From: Streptomyces cyaneofuscatus
GTDB taxonomy: Bacteria > Actinomycetota > Actinomycetes > Streptomycetales > Streptomycetaceae
Length of the DNA: 64,000 nt
Direction: 5' to 3'
NCBI RefSeq assembly: GCF_000718135.1
Contig: NZ_JOEM01000008.1
Span: 186,001 to 250,000, forward strand
The position numbers were made by a program, and so were the translations under genes. This document shows positions 1-16,970 of this stretch, piece after piece. The notes below the pieces were generated by a model, which was not told where the DNA came from, did not search any database, and saw nothing but the letters and a program-made list of their open reading frames with translations. How positions within the stretch are numbered: the first letter of the stretch is position 1; each line of letters begins with the position of its first letter.

Positions 1-527
1 TGGTGACGATGGCGCCGACCGACGACTGGAAGCTGTTCTTCCGGGGTGTCGGCAACGCCGTCAACAAGCTGGACGCGGCCAACAAGTTCATCACCGACCA
101 CGAGGCCGCTGCGAAGGCCGCCGGTGAGAAGCTCGGGAAGAACAAGGGGGCCGAGGTCTCCATCGTCCGCTGGAACCCGGACGGGCCGAGCTGGATGGAG
201 AACAAGCAGTTCGCCAGTGGTGTCGCGCTGGAGATGGGGCTGAAGCGGCCCAAGTCCCAGAACAAGGACGGCAACGCGCACACGCCGTCGCTGAGCCTGG
301 AGAAGATCAACGAGATCGACGGCGACTGGCTGTTCCTGTCGACTCTGACCTCGGACGGCGCCAAGGCGCTCAAGGACGTCCAGGGCAAGCCGGCCTACAA
401 GGAGCTCGGCGCCGTCAAGAACAAGCAGGTCGTGACGGTCGACGGCTCGGTGTGGTCGACCCGCGGCGGGCCGCTGGCGGCCGATGTCGTGATGGAGGAC
501 TACGTCAAGGCGCTCTCCGCCAAGTAG
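1..527 (+). CDS. Iron-siderophore substrate-binding protein, C-terminal part
   Basis: This is the last ~175 residues of a periplasmic-binding-type lipoprotein; the start lies left of the window. The frame is open to the window edge and ends with TAG at 525-527. The segment has the C-terminal lobe pattern of FepB/FecB-type binding proteins, with 'DGDWLFLST' and 'VDGSVWSTRGGPLAADVVMEDY'-like blocks near the end. It should capture a ferric siderophore outside the membrane and pass it to the FecCD permease at 12385-14742. It is followed by a strong hairpin and faces a minus-strand amidohydrolase. Assignment to this siderophore system is inferred from proximity. Confidence 0.8.
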   Translation, partial: VTMAPTDDWKLFFRGVGNAVNKLDAANKFITDHEAAAKAAGEKLGKNKGAEVSIVRWNPDGPSWMENKQFASGVALEMGLKRPKSQNKDGNAHTPSLSLEKINEIDGDWLFLSTLTSDGAKALKDVQGKPAYKELGAVKNKQVVTVDGSVWSTRGGPLAADVVMEDYVKALSAK

Positions 528-565
528 TCATCGCAGTCGCGCAGTCGCACGCCGGAACGCCGTTC

Positions 566-594
566 GGCCCGGCCCGGAGACTCCGGGCCGGGCC
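566..594. terminator. Bidirectional hairpin terminator
   Basis: Perfect inverted repeat: arm 566-579 pairs with 581-594, all G/C except one A-T pair. It lies between two convergent genes, so it can end transcription from both sides. There is no long T-run, as is usual in Streptomyces. Confidence 0.7.
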
Positions 595-614
595 GCGGAG
601 CGGTTTCCGCCGGG

Positions 615-1814
615 TCAGGCGGATTCTGCGGTTGCCTTACGAGCCGCCGCGAAGTCCGCCGCCGTCCACGCCATGCCCACCGCACCGTCCAGCAGGGCCT
701 GTTCGGCCGCCGGGGAGACCGCGGCGGCCACGAACTCCGGCTCGTGCGGGCCGCAGGCACCCCCGCTGATGTCCAGCACCGGGTGGATCGACGGCACCAC
801 ATGCGAGACGTTGCCCATGTCCGTACAGGCGAAGGGCGGGCGCTCCACCGACTCGGCGCGGCCGAGCGTGCGGGCGTTGGCGGTCCAGAGCCGGAGCAGC
901 TCCGCGTCGCCCCGGAAGTCGAGGTAGTCGGGTTCGGGCTGGTCCAGGGTCACTTCGCATCCCGTGGCGAGTGCACCGGCCCGGAAGCAGTCCTCGACGC
1001 GCTGCCGCAGCTCCCGCAGGTCCTCGGCGGCGAGCGCGCGGATCTCGTACGTGGCGGTGGCCCGGTCGGGTATCGCGTTGGGCGAGGTCCCGGCCGCCGT
1101 GGTGATGCCGTGCACCCGCCACTGGGGCGGCAGTTGCTGGCGCAGGAGGCCCAGGGCGACCTGGGCGACCGTGAGCGCGTCGGCGGCGTTGCGGCCCTCG
1201 TGCGGGTTGAGGCTGGGGTGGGCGGAGCGGCCGGTGTAGGTGACGTCGAGGGTGCCGAGGGCGAACGAGCGGAAGTCGGCCAGCTCGAAGGGGCAGGGGT
1301 GGACCATCATCGCGGCGTCCACCCCGTCGAACGCCCCGGCTTCCAGGAGGAGCGCCTTGCCCGCACCGCGCTCCTCGGCGGGTGTGCCGATCACTCGTAC
1401 GGTCAGGCCGAGTTCGTCGGCGTACGGGGCGAGGCCGAGCGCCGAGCCGACCCCGGCGGCGGCGATCAGGTTGTGGCCGCAGGCGTGGCCGAGGCCGGGC
1501 AGCGCGTCGTACTCGCAGGCGATGGCCACGGTGACGGGTCCCGAGCCGATCGTGGCCCGGAACGCCGTCTCCAGGCCGTGGGCGGGGGCGGTGACGTCAA
1601 AGCCGTGTGCGGCCAGGAGTTCGGCGCAGAGGGCGGCGGAGCGGTGCTCCTCGAAGGCGGTCTCGGGGTCGGCGTGGATGCGCCGGCTGAGGTCGAGCAG
1701 GGCTTCCGCGTGGATCGTGACCGTGTTCCGGACGGCGGCCTTGAGAGCGCCGAGCCGCTCGTCGACCACCGCGCCGTCCTGTGCAGCGGCGTGTTCGGTT
1801 CCGGGGACGGTCAT
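615..1814 (-). CDS. M20-family metal-dependent amidohydrolase
   Basis: A 399-residue protein of the M20 peptidase/amidohydrolase family (aminobenzoyl-glutamate or N-acyl amino acid hydrolase type). Visible blocks are 'CEYDALPGLGHACGHN' (metal ligands Asp and His), 'GTPAEERGAGK' (catalytic Glu), 'GRSAHPSLNPHEGRNAADA' (dimerisation domain) and a late 'GPHEPEF' His. No signal peptide is seen, so it is cytoplasmic. It is transcribed away from the NRPS, and the gap between them holds an iron box, so it may be co-repressed by iron. A role in trimming siderophore amides is possible but unproven; it may simply be a neighbour. Confidence 0.75.
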   Translation of the reverse strand: MTVPGTEHAAAQDGAVVDERLGALKAAVRNTVTIHAEALLDLSRRIHADPETAFEEHRSAALCAELLAAHGFDVTAPAHGLETAFRATIGSGPVTVAIACEYDALPGLGHACGHNLIAAAGVGSALGLAPYADELGLTVRVIGTPAEERGAGKALLLEAGAFDGVDAAMMVHPCPFELADFRSFALGTLDVTYTGRSAHPSLNPHEGRNAADALTVAQVALGLLRQQLPPQWRVHGITTAAGTSPNAIPDRATATYEIRALAAEDLRELRQRVEDCFRAGALATGCEVTLDQPEPDYLDFRGDAELLRLWTANARTLGRAESVERPPFACTDMGNVSHVVPSIHPVLDISGGACGPHEPEFVAAAVSPAAEQALLDGAVGMAWTAADFAAARKATAESA

Positions 1815-1874
1815 GGGTCTCTCCTGGCGTTCCGGGACCGCCCGGGGACGGTCGCCTGCACTGTCGGAAATAGG

Positions 1875-1893
1875 TTAACTTAGCCTTACCTAA
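1875..1893 (+). promoter_or_regulatory. Iron box (DmdR/IdeR operator) before the NRPS
   Basis: TTAACTTAGCCTTACCTAA matches the actinobacterial iron box TTAGGTTAGGCTAACCTAA at 15 of 19 positions. It lies about 60 bp before the NRPS start and about 60 bp before the divergent amidohydrolase. DmdR-type repressors bind such sites with Fe2+, so the NRPS-mbtH-exporter operon should be off in iron-rich cells. Confidence 0.8.
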
Positions 1894-1954
1894 GTGCGTG
1901 CCGGGGAGCCTGGTGGCCCGGTGTCCGTTGTCCTTCAGGGGAGTCGTCACACAC

Positions 1955-9307
<7,353 letters not shown>

Positions 9308-9312
9308 CACCG

Positions 9313-9516
9313 ATGAGTGACGCATCCGCCAACCCCTTCGACGCGGACGGGGAGTTTCTCGTCCTGACCAACGAAGAGAGCCAGCACTCGCTGTGGCCGC
9401 TGTTCGCGGCGGTGCCCGCCGGCTGGTCGACGGCTCACGGTCCGTGCGCCCGCCAGGAGGCGCTGGACTGGATCAGCGCGCACTGGTCCGGCCCCGTCGC
9501 CGTCACCGCCCGGTGA
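9313..9516 (+). CDS. MbtH-like protein
   Basis: A 67-residue MbtH-domain protein with the family hallmarks NPFD near the start, then '[10 protein letters not shown]', 'VPAGW' and 'ALDWI'. Such proteins bind NRPS adenylation domains and are often needed for their folding or activity. It starts 5 nt after the NRPS stop; GGAGAAG within the NRPS end is its ribosome site. Its stop overlaps the exporter start (GTGA), so all three genes are probably translated together. Confidence 0.95.
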   Translation: MSDASANPFDADGEFLVLTNEESQHSLWPLFAAVPAGWSTAHGPCARQEALDWISAHWSGPVAVTAR

Positions 9517-10976
9517 GCGGGCTGCTGATCCGGCCCCGGATACGCCCCCGGGTCGCCGTCGTCCTCGTCTACACGGCCGCGATGTGCATGAACGGCCTGG
9601 ACTCGACGATCGTGAACCCGGCTCTCTACACGATCGCGGGCGACTTCGGCCGCCCCCTGTCCGCGGCCAACACCGTCGAGACGGCCTTCCTGGTCGCGCT
9701 CGCGGTGGGGCTGCCGGTGGCGGGTTGGCTGGGTGACCGGTTCGGGACGAAGCGGGTGTTCCTCGGTGCGCTGACCGCGTTCACGATCGCCTCGGCCGTC
9801 TGCGGTCTGGCGCCCGACCTCAACACGCTCGTCGTCGCCCGGGCCGTACAGGGCCTGGCCGGTGGGCTGTTGACGCCGGTCGGGATGACGCTGCTGTTCC
9901 GGGCGTTCCCGCCGCACGAGCGGATGAAGCTGGCCAAGGTGCTGATCGTGCCGACGGCCCTGATGCCCGCGCTCGGCCCGCCGCTGGGTGGTCTGCTGAC
10001 CGAACACCTCTCCTGGCACTGGCTGTTCTTCGTGAACGTGCCGATCGGGGCGGCGGCGGTGCTGCTGGGCTTCTTCGGTCTGCGCGAGCATGTCGAGGGA
10101 CCGGAGGGGAAGTTCGACACGGTCGGCTTCTGGCTGGCCACTCCGGCGCTGGGGCTGCTGACGTACGCGCTCGGCTTCGGCCCGTCCCAGGGCTGGACCC
10201 GGCCCGCCGTCGCCGTCAGCGCGGCGCTGGGCTCCGTCCTGCTGGTGGCCGCCGTCCTGCATCAAGTGCGGGCGAAGACACCGTTGTTGAAGCTGCGGCT
10301 CCTCGCCGACCGGGTCTACGGGTCGGCCTCGGCGCTGGCCGGGGTCACGGCGGCCGGGCTGATGGGCGTGCTGTTCGTCTTCCCGCTGCTCTACCAGGCG
10401 AGCCTGGGCGCCTCGGCGCTCGATGCGGGGCTGAGCGTGTTCCCGGAGGCGGTGGGGCTGATGCTGGCCTCGCAGGTGGTGGACCGGCTGCTGCCGAAGC
10501 TCGGCCCCCGGCTGCTGACCGTACCGGCACTGCTGGTCGCCGCGGCGGTCTTCGCGACGCTCGCGATCCCGGGCGTGGCGGAGAACGCGTGGAGCGTGCG
10601 CGGGCTGATGTTCCTGATCGGTCTGGTGCTCGGGACGGCGGTGCTCACCGTGCAGATCTCCGGGTTCGAGTCGATCGGGCCCGCCGACATGGGCCAGGCC
10701 ATGGGCCTGTTCCAGATCGTCCGCACGCTCGGCGGTGCGTTGGGCATCGCCGCCTGTGCGGCGGTGATCGGCGGCGGCCATGTGACGGAGGCCGCCGCCG
10801 GCCCGGGCCCGTACCGTACGGCGGTGTGGGTGACGGCGGGGCTCGTCGCCGTCGGGGCACTCATCGCGCTGCGGCTACCGCGCGAGGCCCCGCAGCCACC
10901 GCCCTTCGACGACGAGGACGCACCGCCGCCGGGTGAAGGCCTGGCGGCGGACGAGGCACCGGCCGTGAAGGGCTGA
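9513..10976 (+). CDS. MFS drug/siderophore exporter, DHA2 (EmrB/QacA) type
   Basis: A 487-residue membrane protein with about 14 predicted helices. It has motif A '[13 protein letters not shown]' between helices 2 and 3, and '[23 protein letters not shown]' typical of 14-helix DHA2 exporters. The likely start GTG 9513 overlaps the mbtH stop. Position directly behind the NRPS suggests export of the finished siderophore by proton antiport. The C-terminal 30 residues are acidic and low-complexity. Confidence 0.88.
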   Translation: MSGLLIRPRIRPRVAVVLVYTAAMCMNGLDSTIVNPALYTIAGDFGRPLSAANTVETAFLVALAVGLPVAGWLGDRFGTKRVFLGALTAFTIASAVCGLAPDLNTLVVARAVQGLAGGLLTPVGMTLLFRAFPPHERMKLAKVLIVPTALMPALGPPLGGLLTEHLSWHWLFFVNVPIGAAAVLLGFFGLREHVEGPEGKFDTVGFWLATPALGLLTYALGFGPSQGWTRPAVAVSAALGSVLLVAAVLHQVRAKTPLLKLRLLADRVYGSASALAGVTAAGLMGVLFVFPLLYQASLGASALDAGLSVFPEAVGLMLASQVVDRLLPKLGPRLLTVPALLVAAAVFATLAIPGVAENAWSVRGLMFLIGLVLGTAVLTVQISGFESIGPADMGQAMGLFQIVRTLGGALGIAACAAVIGGGHVTEAAAGPGPYRTAVWVTAGLVAVGALIALRLPREAPQPPPFDDEDAPPPGEGLAADEAPAVKG

Positions 10977-11012
10977 GAGCGCGAGGCCCTCAGGGCCTGA
11001 GCGGGTACGGCG

Positions 11013-11056
11013 AAGGGGCGGGGCGGCATCCGGAGGGGGATGCCGCCCCGCCCCTT
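11013..11056. terminator. Bidirectional terminator after exporter / esterase
   Basis: A perfect 17-bp stem (11013-11029 with 11040-11056) with a 10-nt loop and a short T-run on the plus side. It sits between the convergent exporter and esterase genes and closes both siderophore operons. Confidence 0.8.
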
Positions 11057-11086
11057 TCGGCGTTCCGGGCGGAGGGTGGGGAGGGG

Positions 11087-12370
11087 TTACGGGCGGCCGA
11101 GCAGCCCCGCCAGGCCGTCCGCGAGGCCGCCGCGCCAGCACGCGTAGTCGTGGCCGCCGTTGAACTCCCGGTACCGCACGTCGTATCCGCGGGCCCGCAG
11201 GATGTTGCGGAAGCGGCGGTTCTCCTCCAGCAGCATCCACTCCTGGCGGCCGACCTCCAGATGGAGGGTGACGGGCCTGCGCTCCGCCCAGGCGTACTGG
11301 CCGGTGAGCCATTCGCCCTCACGGTCGTCGTCGGGCCACCAGAAGGAGCCGGACTGGGAGAGCGCGAGGCCGAAGCGGTCGGGCCGCTGGAACGCGGCGA
11401 AGGCGGCGGTGAGGCCGCCCGCGCTCTGGCCGGCGACGACCGTGCGCGCCGCGTCCGCCCCGGCCCCGTACTCCTGCTCCACCCAGGGCAGCAGGGTGTC
11501 CGCGAGCCAGTCGACGAACGGGGCGCTGCACGCGAGGTCCTCCATGCGGCGGCCCATGGTGTCGATCAACACCGCGACGGTGGACGGGATTTCACCGTCC
11601 GCGTGCAGGTTGTCGAAGATGTCGCCGACGCCGAGCACCGGCCCCCACATCTCGCCGTCCAGGAGCACGGCGAGCGCGTAGGGGCCTGCGTCCGGGCGGT
11701 GTCCGGGCGGGAGGTGGACCGTGATCCGGCGGCCGTCCACCTCGGTGTCGAGGCTCTCGCCCCGGTCCACGTCCTCGCGGCGCCGGACGCGCAACTGGTC
11801 GGGCGCTTCGGGGAGTTCGAGTACGGAAGCGGGGTTACGGCCGTCGCGGGAGGGCAGCGGGGCCCCGGTGTTGAGCGGGTCGGGCTCCGCCTGGTCGAGG
11901 ACCCGGCGCCAGGAAGGGCGGTCGGCGCGCAGGGCGTCCTCGCGGGTGCCGCAGGTGGCGTGGAACTGGTACGAGGCGCGGTGGTCGGTGCGCAGCCGGT
12001 AACTGATGGCCCAGACCCCGGTGCCCTCGGCCCGTTCCATCAGGTGCGGGGCGAGGTCGCCGGCGTGCCGGTCCTTGTCGGTGACCGTGTGGACCAGGGC
12101 CAGGACGTGGGTGGCGGGGCGGGCGGGGTCCTCGCGGCGGACGAAGGTGACCAGCCGGTGGTCGGCCTCGCCCTCGGGGTCGGGTTCGACGAGGGGGGCG
12201 CCGGTCTCGGAGACGTACCGCCAGAACGCCTCCTCGGCGTCGGGCTTGCCCTCGCGTACGTCCTCAAAAAGCGTACGCAGCAGCGGGCTTCGCACGGTGG
12301 GTACCTCGGATCGGTTCGGTCCCGCGGACACGGGCGGGGCGGGCGGGTTGCGGCGCGGTGGGTAGGTCAT
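11087..12370 (-). CDS. Enterochelin-esterase-type siderophore hydrolase
   Basis: A 427-residue alpha/beta hydrolase of the Fes/IroD type. The N-terminal half (~1-190) is the Fes N-domain ('FWRYVSETGAPLVEP', 'HVLALVHTVTDK'). The C-terminal esterase-D-like half carries the nucleophile in 'VVAGQSAGG' and the His in 'FNGGHDYACW'. No signal peptide, so it acts in the cytoplasm, probably opening the ester backbone of the imported ferric trimer to release iron. ATG 12370 has AAAGGCGG 8 nt upstream and lies 14 nt after the permease stop, so it is co-transcribed with the permease. A longer open frame upstream is overlap only. Confidence 0.9.
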   Translation of the reverse strand: MTYPPRRNPPAPPVSAGPNRSEVPTVRSPLLRTLFEDVREGKPDAEEAFWRYVSETGAPLVEPDPEGEADHRLVTFVRREDPARPATHVLALVHTVTDKDRHAGDLAPHLMERAEGTGVWAISYRLRTDHRASYQFHATCGTREDALRADRPSWRRVLDQAEPDPLNTGAPLPSRDGRNPASVLELPEAPDQLRVRRREDVDRGESLDTEVDGRRITVHLPPGHRPDAGPYALAVLLDGEMWGPVLGVGDIFDNLHADGEIPSTVAVLIDTMGRRMEDLACSAPFVDWLADTLLPWVEQEYGAGADAARTVVAGQSAGGLTAAFAAFQRPDRFGLALSQSGSFWWPDDDREGEWLTGQYAWAERRPVTLHLEVGRQEWMLLEENRRFRNILRARGYDVRYREFNGGHDYACWRGGLADGLAGLLGRP

Positions 12371-12384
12371 GTGCGGGCCGCCTT

Positions 12385-14742
12385 TCAGACGCGGGTGGCG
12401 GCGGAGCGGCCGAGGAGGACCCAGAGCAGGAACGGGCCGCCGAGGACGGTGGTGACGATGCCGACGGGGAGTTCGACGCCGTCGAAGACGATCCGGCCGA
12501 GGGTGTCGGCGGCGACGACGAGGACGGCCCCGGTGAGCATCGAGCCGACCAGCGGGACCCGCAGGGGGCCGGCGAGCCGGGAGGCGATGACGGGTGAGGC
12601 GAGGGCCACGAAGCCGACCGGTCCGCAGATGCCGACCGCGAGGCCCGCGAGGCCGACGGCGAGCAGCAGGGCGAGGGCGCGGACCCGGCCGGGGGCGGAG
12701 CCGAGGGAGGAGGCGGTGGCGTCGTCGAAGCGCAGGACGCCCAGGTGGCGGGCGACGGCGAGGCTGATGGGGACGAGGACCGCGAGGCCGATGAGGACGG
12801 GGACGGCGACGGAGTAGCTGCGCCCGTTGAGGCTGCCGGAGGTCCACACGTACAGCGAGCCGGCGGAGCTGAGGGACCGGCGGGAGAGGACGACCTGGGT
12901 GATGGCGGAGGCCAGGGCGGACATGGCGAGGCCGACGACGAGGACGCGGTAGCCGCGCTGGCCGAGGCCGCCGGAGACCGTGGTGACGACGATGACGGCG
13001 ACCAGGGCGCCGATCGGCCCGGCCCACCAGGCGCCGAACGTTCCGGTGGCGCTGAGGGTGACGGAGAGCAGGACGGCGGCGGTGGCCCCGTCGTTGACGC
13101 CGAGGAGTTCGGGGGTGGCCAGGCGGTTGCGGGCCAGGGTCTGGGTGAGGCAGCCCGCGAGGCCGAGGGCGGCGCCCGCGGTGAGTCCGGCGACGATGCG
13201 GCCGAGGCGGAAGTTCTGGACGAGCAGGACGTCGAAGCGGTCGCCCTGGCCGAAGACGGCACGGAAGGTGCGGGCGACGCCCATGTCGCTCTGGCCCGCG
13301 TAGGCGGAGAGGACGACGGCGAGCAGGAGGGCCGCGGCGAGCGCGATGGCGGCGAGGGCCGCGCGCCGGGTGACCAGCAGGGAGAGAGGGCCGCGGCGGA
13401 CGACGAGGGTGTCCGGCGGGCGCACGCGAACGGCCTTGGGCGTACGGCCCTTCGGGTGGGGCAGGGCGAGCTTGAAGCGGCGCGGGCGGTCCGGGGCGCG
13501 CTCCTCGGTGGCCGGTTCCGTCATCCCCATCGAGGCCAGCTGCTTGGAGCGGACGATGGCGATGAGGACCGGGGCGCCGATGAGGGCGACGATCACGGAG
13601 ACGGGGGCCTCGAAGGGCCGGGAGACCACACGGGCGGCGACATCCGAGACGGCCAGCACGCAGGCGCCGATGAGTCCGGCGAGCAGCAGGCGGGCGGCCA
13701 GCCGGGTGCCGGCGATGGCGCGGGCGAGGAACCCGGCGAGCAGGCCGAGGAAGGAGATGGGCCCGGCCAGCGCGACGGCGGAGGCGGTGAGGAGGGTGAC
13801 ACCGACGGCGACGACCGTGCGGATGACGGGCGGCCGGTGGCCGAGGCTGCGGGCCAGGTCGTCGCCGAGCGCCAGGGCGGAGAGCGGGCGGGCGACGAGC
13901 AGCGCGACGAGGAATCCGATGGCGAGGACCGGGGCCAGGCGGCCGAGTTCGCCGAAGCCCTCGACCCCGGCGAGGGAGCCGAGGACCCAGAAGCGGAATC
14001 GGTCGTAGGTCTCGGCGGAGTTGACGACGATGACGCTGGTGAGTCCGCCGAAGGTGGCGCCGAGCGCCGCTCCGGCGAGGACGAGGCGCATGGGAGAGCC
14101 GCCGCCGCGCCGTCCGGAGATGAGGAGGACCAGGCCGCTGGCGACCACCGCGCCGACGAACGCGCAGACCAGGTAGGCGTAACCGGAATCGAAGCCGAGG
14201 AGCGCGATGCCCGCGACGACACCGAGCGACGCGCCCGCGTTGACGCCGAGCAGTCCGGTCTCGGCGAGCGGGTTACGGGTGACCGCCTGGAGGAGGCATC
14301 CGGCCACACCGAGGGCCGCGCCGACGAGCAGCGCGGTGAGGGTGCGCGGGAGGCGCAGGTCGCCGACGACAAGGGAGAGGCGGGCGTTGTCTCGGGCCCC
14401 GTCCCGGTTCAGCAGATAGTCGAGCACCCCTCCGACGCCCACCTCGCCCGCGCCGATGGAGAGGGAGAGGCCGCTGAGCAGCAGGACGGCCACCGTGAGA
14501 CCGGCGACGGCGAGCGCCACGGCGCGGCCGCCGGCCGAAGGCACGCGCGAGGCCGCCTCCGTACCCGGGGATATCTCCGTACCGGGTACGGGACCGGGTC
14601 TGGAGCCGGGTTGCGGAGCGGGTTCCTCCGCTCCGGCGGGCGGTGTCGTGGCCCTCCGTTCGCTCTCCCCTCCGTCCAACTGGGCGGTCGAGGAGTCATG
14701 TTCGGGGGCCGAGGCCGTGGCCCCCGTGCGCGGCGTTTGCAT
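12385..14742 (-). CDS. Fused double FecCD siderophore permease (FhuB-like)
   Basis: A 785-residue protein with two tandem FecCD/BtuC permease halves (~70-385 and ~430-785), each with about nine to ten helices and the 'GAALGVAGCLLQAVTRNPLAETGLLGVNAGAS'-like ATPase-contact region, repeated as 'LAGCLTQTLARNRLATPELLGVNDGA'. One chain thus forms the whole channel, as in FhuB. About 65 Pro/Glu/Ser-rich residues precede the first helix. The ATG lies at the inner edge of an iron box and has no ribosome site, so a nearly leaderless mRNA or a later start inside the tail is possible. No partner ATPase gene is in the window. Confidence 0.9.
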   Translation of the reverse strand: MQTPRTGATASAPEHDSSTAQLDGGESERRATTPPAGAEEPAPQPGSRPGPVPGTEISPGTEAASRVPSAGGRAVALAVAGLTVAVLLLSGLSLSIGAGEVGVGGVLDYLLNRDGARDNARLSLVVGDLRLPRTLTALLVGAALGVAGCLLQAVTRNPLAETGLLGVNAGASLGVVAGIALLGFDSGYAYLVCAFVGAVVASGLVLLISGRRGGGSPMRLVLAGAALGATFGGLTSVIVVNSAETYDRFRFWVLGSLAGVEGFGELGRLAPVLAIGFLVALLVARPLSALALGDDLARSLGHRPPVIRTVVAVGVTLLTASAVALAGPISFLGLLAGFLARAIAGTRLAARLLLAGLIGACVLAVSDVAARVVSRPFEAPVSVIVALIGAPVLIAIVRSKQLASMGMTEPATEERAPDRPRRFKLALPHPKGRTPKAVRVRPPDTLVVRRGPLSLLVTRRAALAAIALAAALLLAVVLSAYAGQSDMGVARTFRAVFGQGDRFDVLLVQNFRLGRIVAGLTAGAALGLAGCLTQTLARNRLATPELLGVNDGATAAVLLSVTLSATGTFGAWWAGPIGALVAVIVVTTVSGGLGQRGYRVLVVGLAMSALASAITQVVLSRRSLSSAGSLYVWTSGSLNGRSYSVAVPVLIGLAVLVPISLAVARHLGVLRFDDATASSLGSAPGRVRALALLLAVGLAGLAVGICGPVGFVALASPVIASRLAGPLRVPLVGSMLTGAVLVVAADTLGRIVFDGVELPVGIVTTVLGGPFLLWVLLGRSAATRV

Positions 14743-14760
14743 AAGGTGAGGCTAACCTAA
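14742..14760 (-). promoter_or_regulatory. Iron box at the permease-esterase promoter
   Basis: TAAGGTGAGGCTAACCTAA, 17 of 19 matches to the iron-box consensus, the best of the three in the window. It abuts the permease start codon. A minus-strand TATATG hexamer at 14763-14768 could be the -10, placing the transcription start inside the box only ~10-15 nt before the ATG. Confidence 0.85.
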
Positions 14761-14804
14761 CCATATATCGACGGCTCGACACCCTTCTGGGCGGTCGAAT
14801 CAAT

Positions 14805-14823
14805 TTAGGTTACCCTTACCTAA
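14805..14823 (+). promoter_or_regulatory. Iron box at the dhbA operon promoter
   Basis: TTAGGTTACCCTTACCTAA, 16 of 19 matches to the iron box, 21 bp before the dhbA ATG. With the box at 14742-14760 it forms a divergent, doubly iron-controlled intergenic region of about 100 bp. Confidence 0.85.
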
Positions 14824-14844
14824 CACCCAGGGGGAGGTTGTTTC

Positions 14845-15675
14845 ATGCCTGAGCACATACCGGGCAGAAGTGGCGAGTTCGAGGGCCGTACGGCCCTGGT
14901 GACCGGCGCCGGACAGGGCATCGGAGCCGCAGTCGCCGAACTGCTCGCCGACCTCGGCGCCCAGGTGGCGGCCACCGACCGGGCCGGGCACACCATCGAG
15001 GCGCTGGCCGCCGACTGGCCCCGGCGGCAGGAGAAACTGCCGGCGGGCGAACGGTCGGCGGGCTGCCTGGAACCACATGTGATGGACGTCACGGACCGGG
15101 TCGCGGTGGAGAACACCGTGGCCCGCGTCGAGGACGAACTCGGCCCGGTGGACATCCTGGTGAACGTCGCGGGCATCCTGCGCACCGGCCCGGCGACCAC
15201 GCTCTCGGCGCAGGACTGGGCGGACACCTTCGCGGTGAACACCACGGGCGTCTTCCATGTCTCGCAGAGCGTCGCCCCCCTGATGGCGGCCCGGAAGTCC
15301 GGCTGCATCGTCACCGTCGGCTCCAACGCCGCCGGGATCCCGCGCACCGGTATGGCCGCCTACGCCGCTTCCAAGGCGGCCGCCGCCATGTTCACCAGGT
15401 GTCTGGGCCTCGAACTCGCCCGCAGCGGCGTGCGCTGCAACGTCGTCGCCCCCGGATCCACCGACACCGCCATGCAGCGTGCGCTGTGGACCGACCCGGG
15501 CGCCGAGGCGCGGGTGATCGACGGGGACCCGTCGACGTACCGCACCGGCATTCCGCTCGGCCGGATCGCCGAACCCGCCGACATCGCCGACGCGGTGGCG
15601 TTCCTCGCCTCGGACCGCGCCCGCCACATCACGCTCCAGGAGCTGTACGTCGACGGCGGCGCGACCCTGCGCTGA
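14845..15675 (+). CDS. dhbA: 2,3-dihydro-2,3-dihydroxybenzoate dehydrogenase
   Basis: A 276-residue short-chain dehydrogenase/reductase. It has the NAD-binding TGAGQGIG near the start, 'NVAG', and the catalytic YAASK (Tyr173, Lys177) after 'VTVGSNAAG'. In the DHB pathway this enzyme oxidises 2,3-dihydro-2,3-dihydroxybenzoate to 2,3-dihydroxybenzoate in the cytoplasm. The start is supported by GGGGGAGG 7 nt upstream. It is first in an iron-boxed operon with dhbC, dhbE, dhbB and the carrier protein, which fixes the assignment within a very broad family. Confidence 0.92.
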   Translation: MPEHIPGRSGEFEGRTALVTGAGQGIGAAVAELLADLGAQVAATDRAGHTIEALAADWPRRQEKLPAGERSAGCLEPHVMDVTDRVAVENTVARVEDELGPVDILVNVAGILRTGPATTLSAQDWADTFAVNTTGVFHVSQSVAPLMAARKSGCIVTVGSNAAGIPRTGMAAYAASKAAAAMFTRCLGLELARSGVRCNVVAPGSTDTAMQRALWTDPGAEARVIDGDPSTYRTGIPLGRIAEPADIADAVAFLASDRARHITLQELYVDGGATLR

Positions 15676-15764
15676 CCGGCGGCCCCCCGCACGACCCTCC
15701 GTACCACTTCACCTCCCACCAGCCCCCCGCACCCGCTGACGGGACCATCGAGAATGGAGTCCCC

Positions 15765-16970
15765 GTGTCGACGGCATCCCAGGTCGCCACGCACGTCCCC
15801 CCGGCCGATCCGGCCCACCCCTCCGTAGGAGCGGCCACGTCGCTCCTGGACGCCTACACACCGGGCGACCACTTCCTCGCCACGCCCGGACGCACCCTGC
15901 TCGCACGCGGACCGGGGCGCGAAGTCCCGCACGACGAGAGACCCTTGACCGACCGGGTGGACGCCACCCTGGCCGAGGCAGTCGCCGCCGGACAGGCATC
16001 ACCCGTGGTGATCGGCGCCATCCCGTTCGACCACACGGCACCGGCCGCGCTCCACGTGCCGGCGTCGGTGCGCACCGCCCCGCCGCTCGCCTCCGATCCG
16101 ATGATCGCCCTGCCCGTCGGCCCCTCCGCCACCACCGACTGGCAGATCCGCCCGGTGCCCGTGCCCGAGGTCTACGGCGAGGGCGTCGCCGCCGCCGTGG
16201 CCCGTATGTGGCGCGGCGAGTTCAGCAAGGTGGTGCTGGCCCGCACGCTGGAACTCACCTCCGGCGCCCCGCTGGACCTGCCCGCAATGCTCCAGCGGCT
16301 GGCCCGCCGCGACCCCTCCGGCTACACCTTCGCCCTGCCGACCGGCCCCGCCCGCACCCTGATCGGCGCCAGCCCCGAGCTGCTCGTCTCCCGCCACGGC
16401 GACCATGTCGTCGCCAACCCGCTCGCCGGGTCCACCCCGCGCAGCGACGACCTCGCCGAGGACGTCCGCCGCGCCGCGACGCTGCTGGAGTCGGTCAAGG
16501 ACCTCCACGAGCACGCCGTCGTCGTGGACGCCGTCCACCAGGCGCTCGCCCCGCACTGCACCGGGATGACCGTCCCGGCCCGGCCGACGCTGATCCGCAC
16601 GGCCACCATGTGGCACCTGTCGACCACGGTCACCGGCACCCTGTCCTCCGCCTCCACCTCGGCGCTGGACCTGGCGATGGCGCTGCACCCGACGCCCGCC
16701 GTGTGCGGGACGCCGACGCAGACGGCCCGTCAGGTCATCGCGGAGACCGAGCCGTTCGACCGCGGCTTCTTCACCGGTGTCGTCGGCTGGGGGAACGCCG
16801 ACGGCGACGGCGAATGGGTCGTCACGATCCGCTGCGCCGAGGCCGAGGAGCGCACGCTGCGCCTCTACGCGGGCGCGGGCATCGTCTCCGCCTCCGAGCC
16901 CGAGGCGGAGACCGCCGAGACCGGCGCCAAGTTCCGCACCTTCCTGAGCGCCGTGGGAGCCGAGCTGTGA
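15765..16970 (+). CDS. dhbC: Isochorismate synthase
   Basis: A 401-residue chorismate-binding enzyme converting chorismate to isochorismate, the first step to dihydroxybenzoate. Family blocks include '[12 protein letters not shown]', '[11 protein letters not shown]', 'NPLAGSTPR', '[10 protein letters not shown]' and '[12 protein letters not shown]'. Start GTG 15765 has a GGAG 5 nt upstream and leaves an 89-nt gap after dhbA. A much longer open frame upstream overlaps dhbA and is not real. Its stop overlaps the dhbE start. Confidence 0.93.
   Translation: MSTASQVATHVPPADPAHPSVGAATSLLDAYTPGDHFLATPGRTLLARGPGREVPHDERPLTDRVDATLAEAVAAGQASPVVIGAIPFDHTAPAALHVPASVRTAPPLASDPMIALPVGPSATTDWQIRPVPVPEVYGEGVAAAVARMWRGEFSKVVLARTLELTSGAPLDLPAMLQRLARRDPSGYTFALPTGPARTLIGASPELLVSRHGDHVVANPLAGSTPRSDDLAEDVRRAATLLESVKDLHEHAVVVDAVHQALAPHCTGMTVPARPTLIRTATMWHLSTTVTGTLSSASTSALDLAMALHPTPAVCGTPTQTARQVIAETEPFDRGFFTGVVGWGNADGDGEWVVTIRCAEAEERTLRLYAGAGIVSASEPEAETAETGAKFRTFLSAVGAEL

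Noticed and set aside
12745..14760. 671-residue acidic open frame antisense to the permease
   Set aside because: Asp/Gly/Glu-rich shadow; the minus strand encodes two clear FecCD domains.
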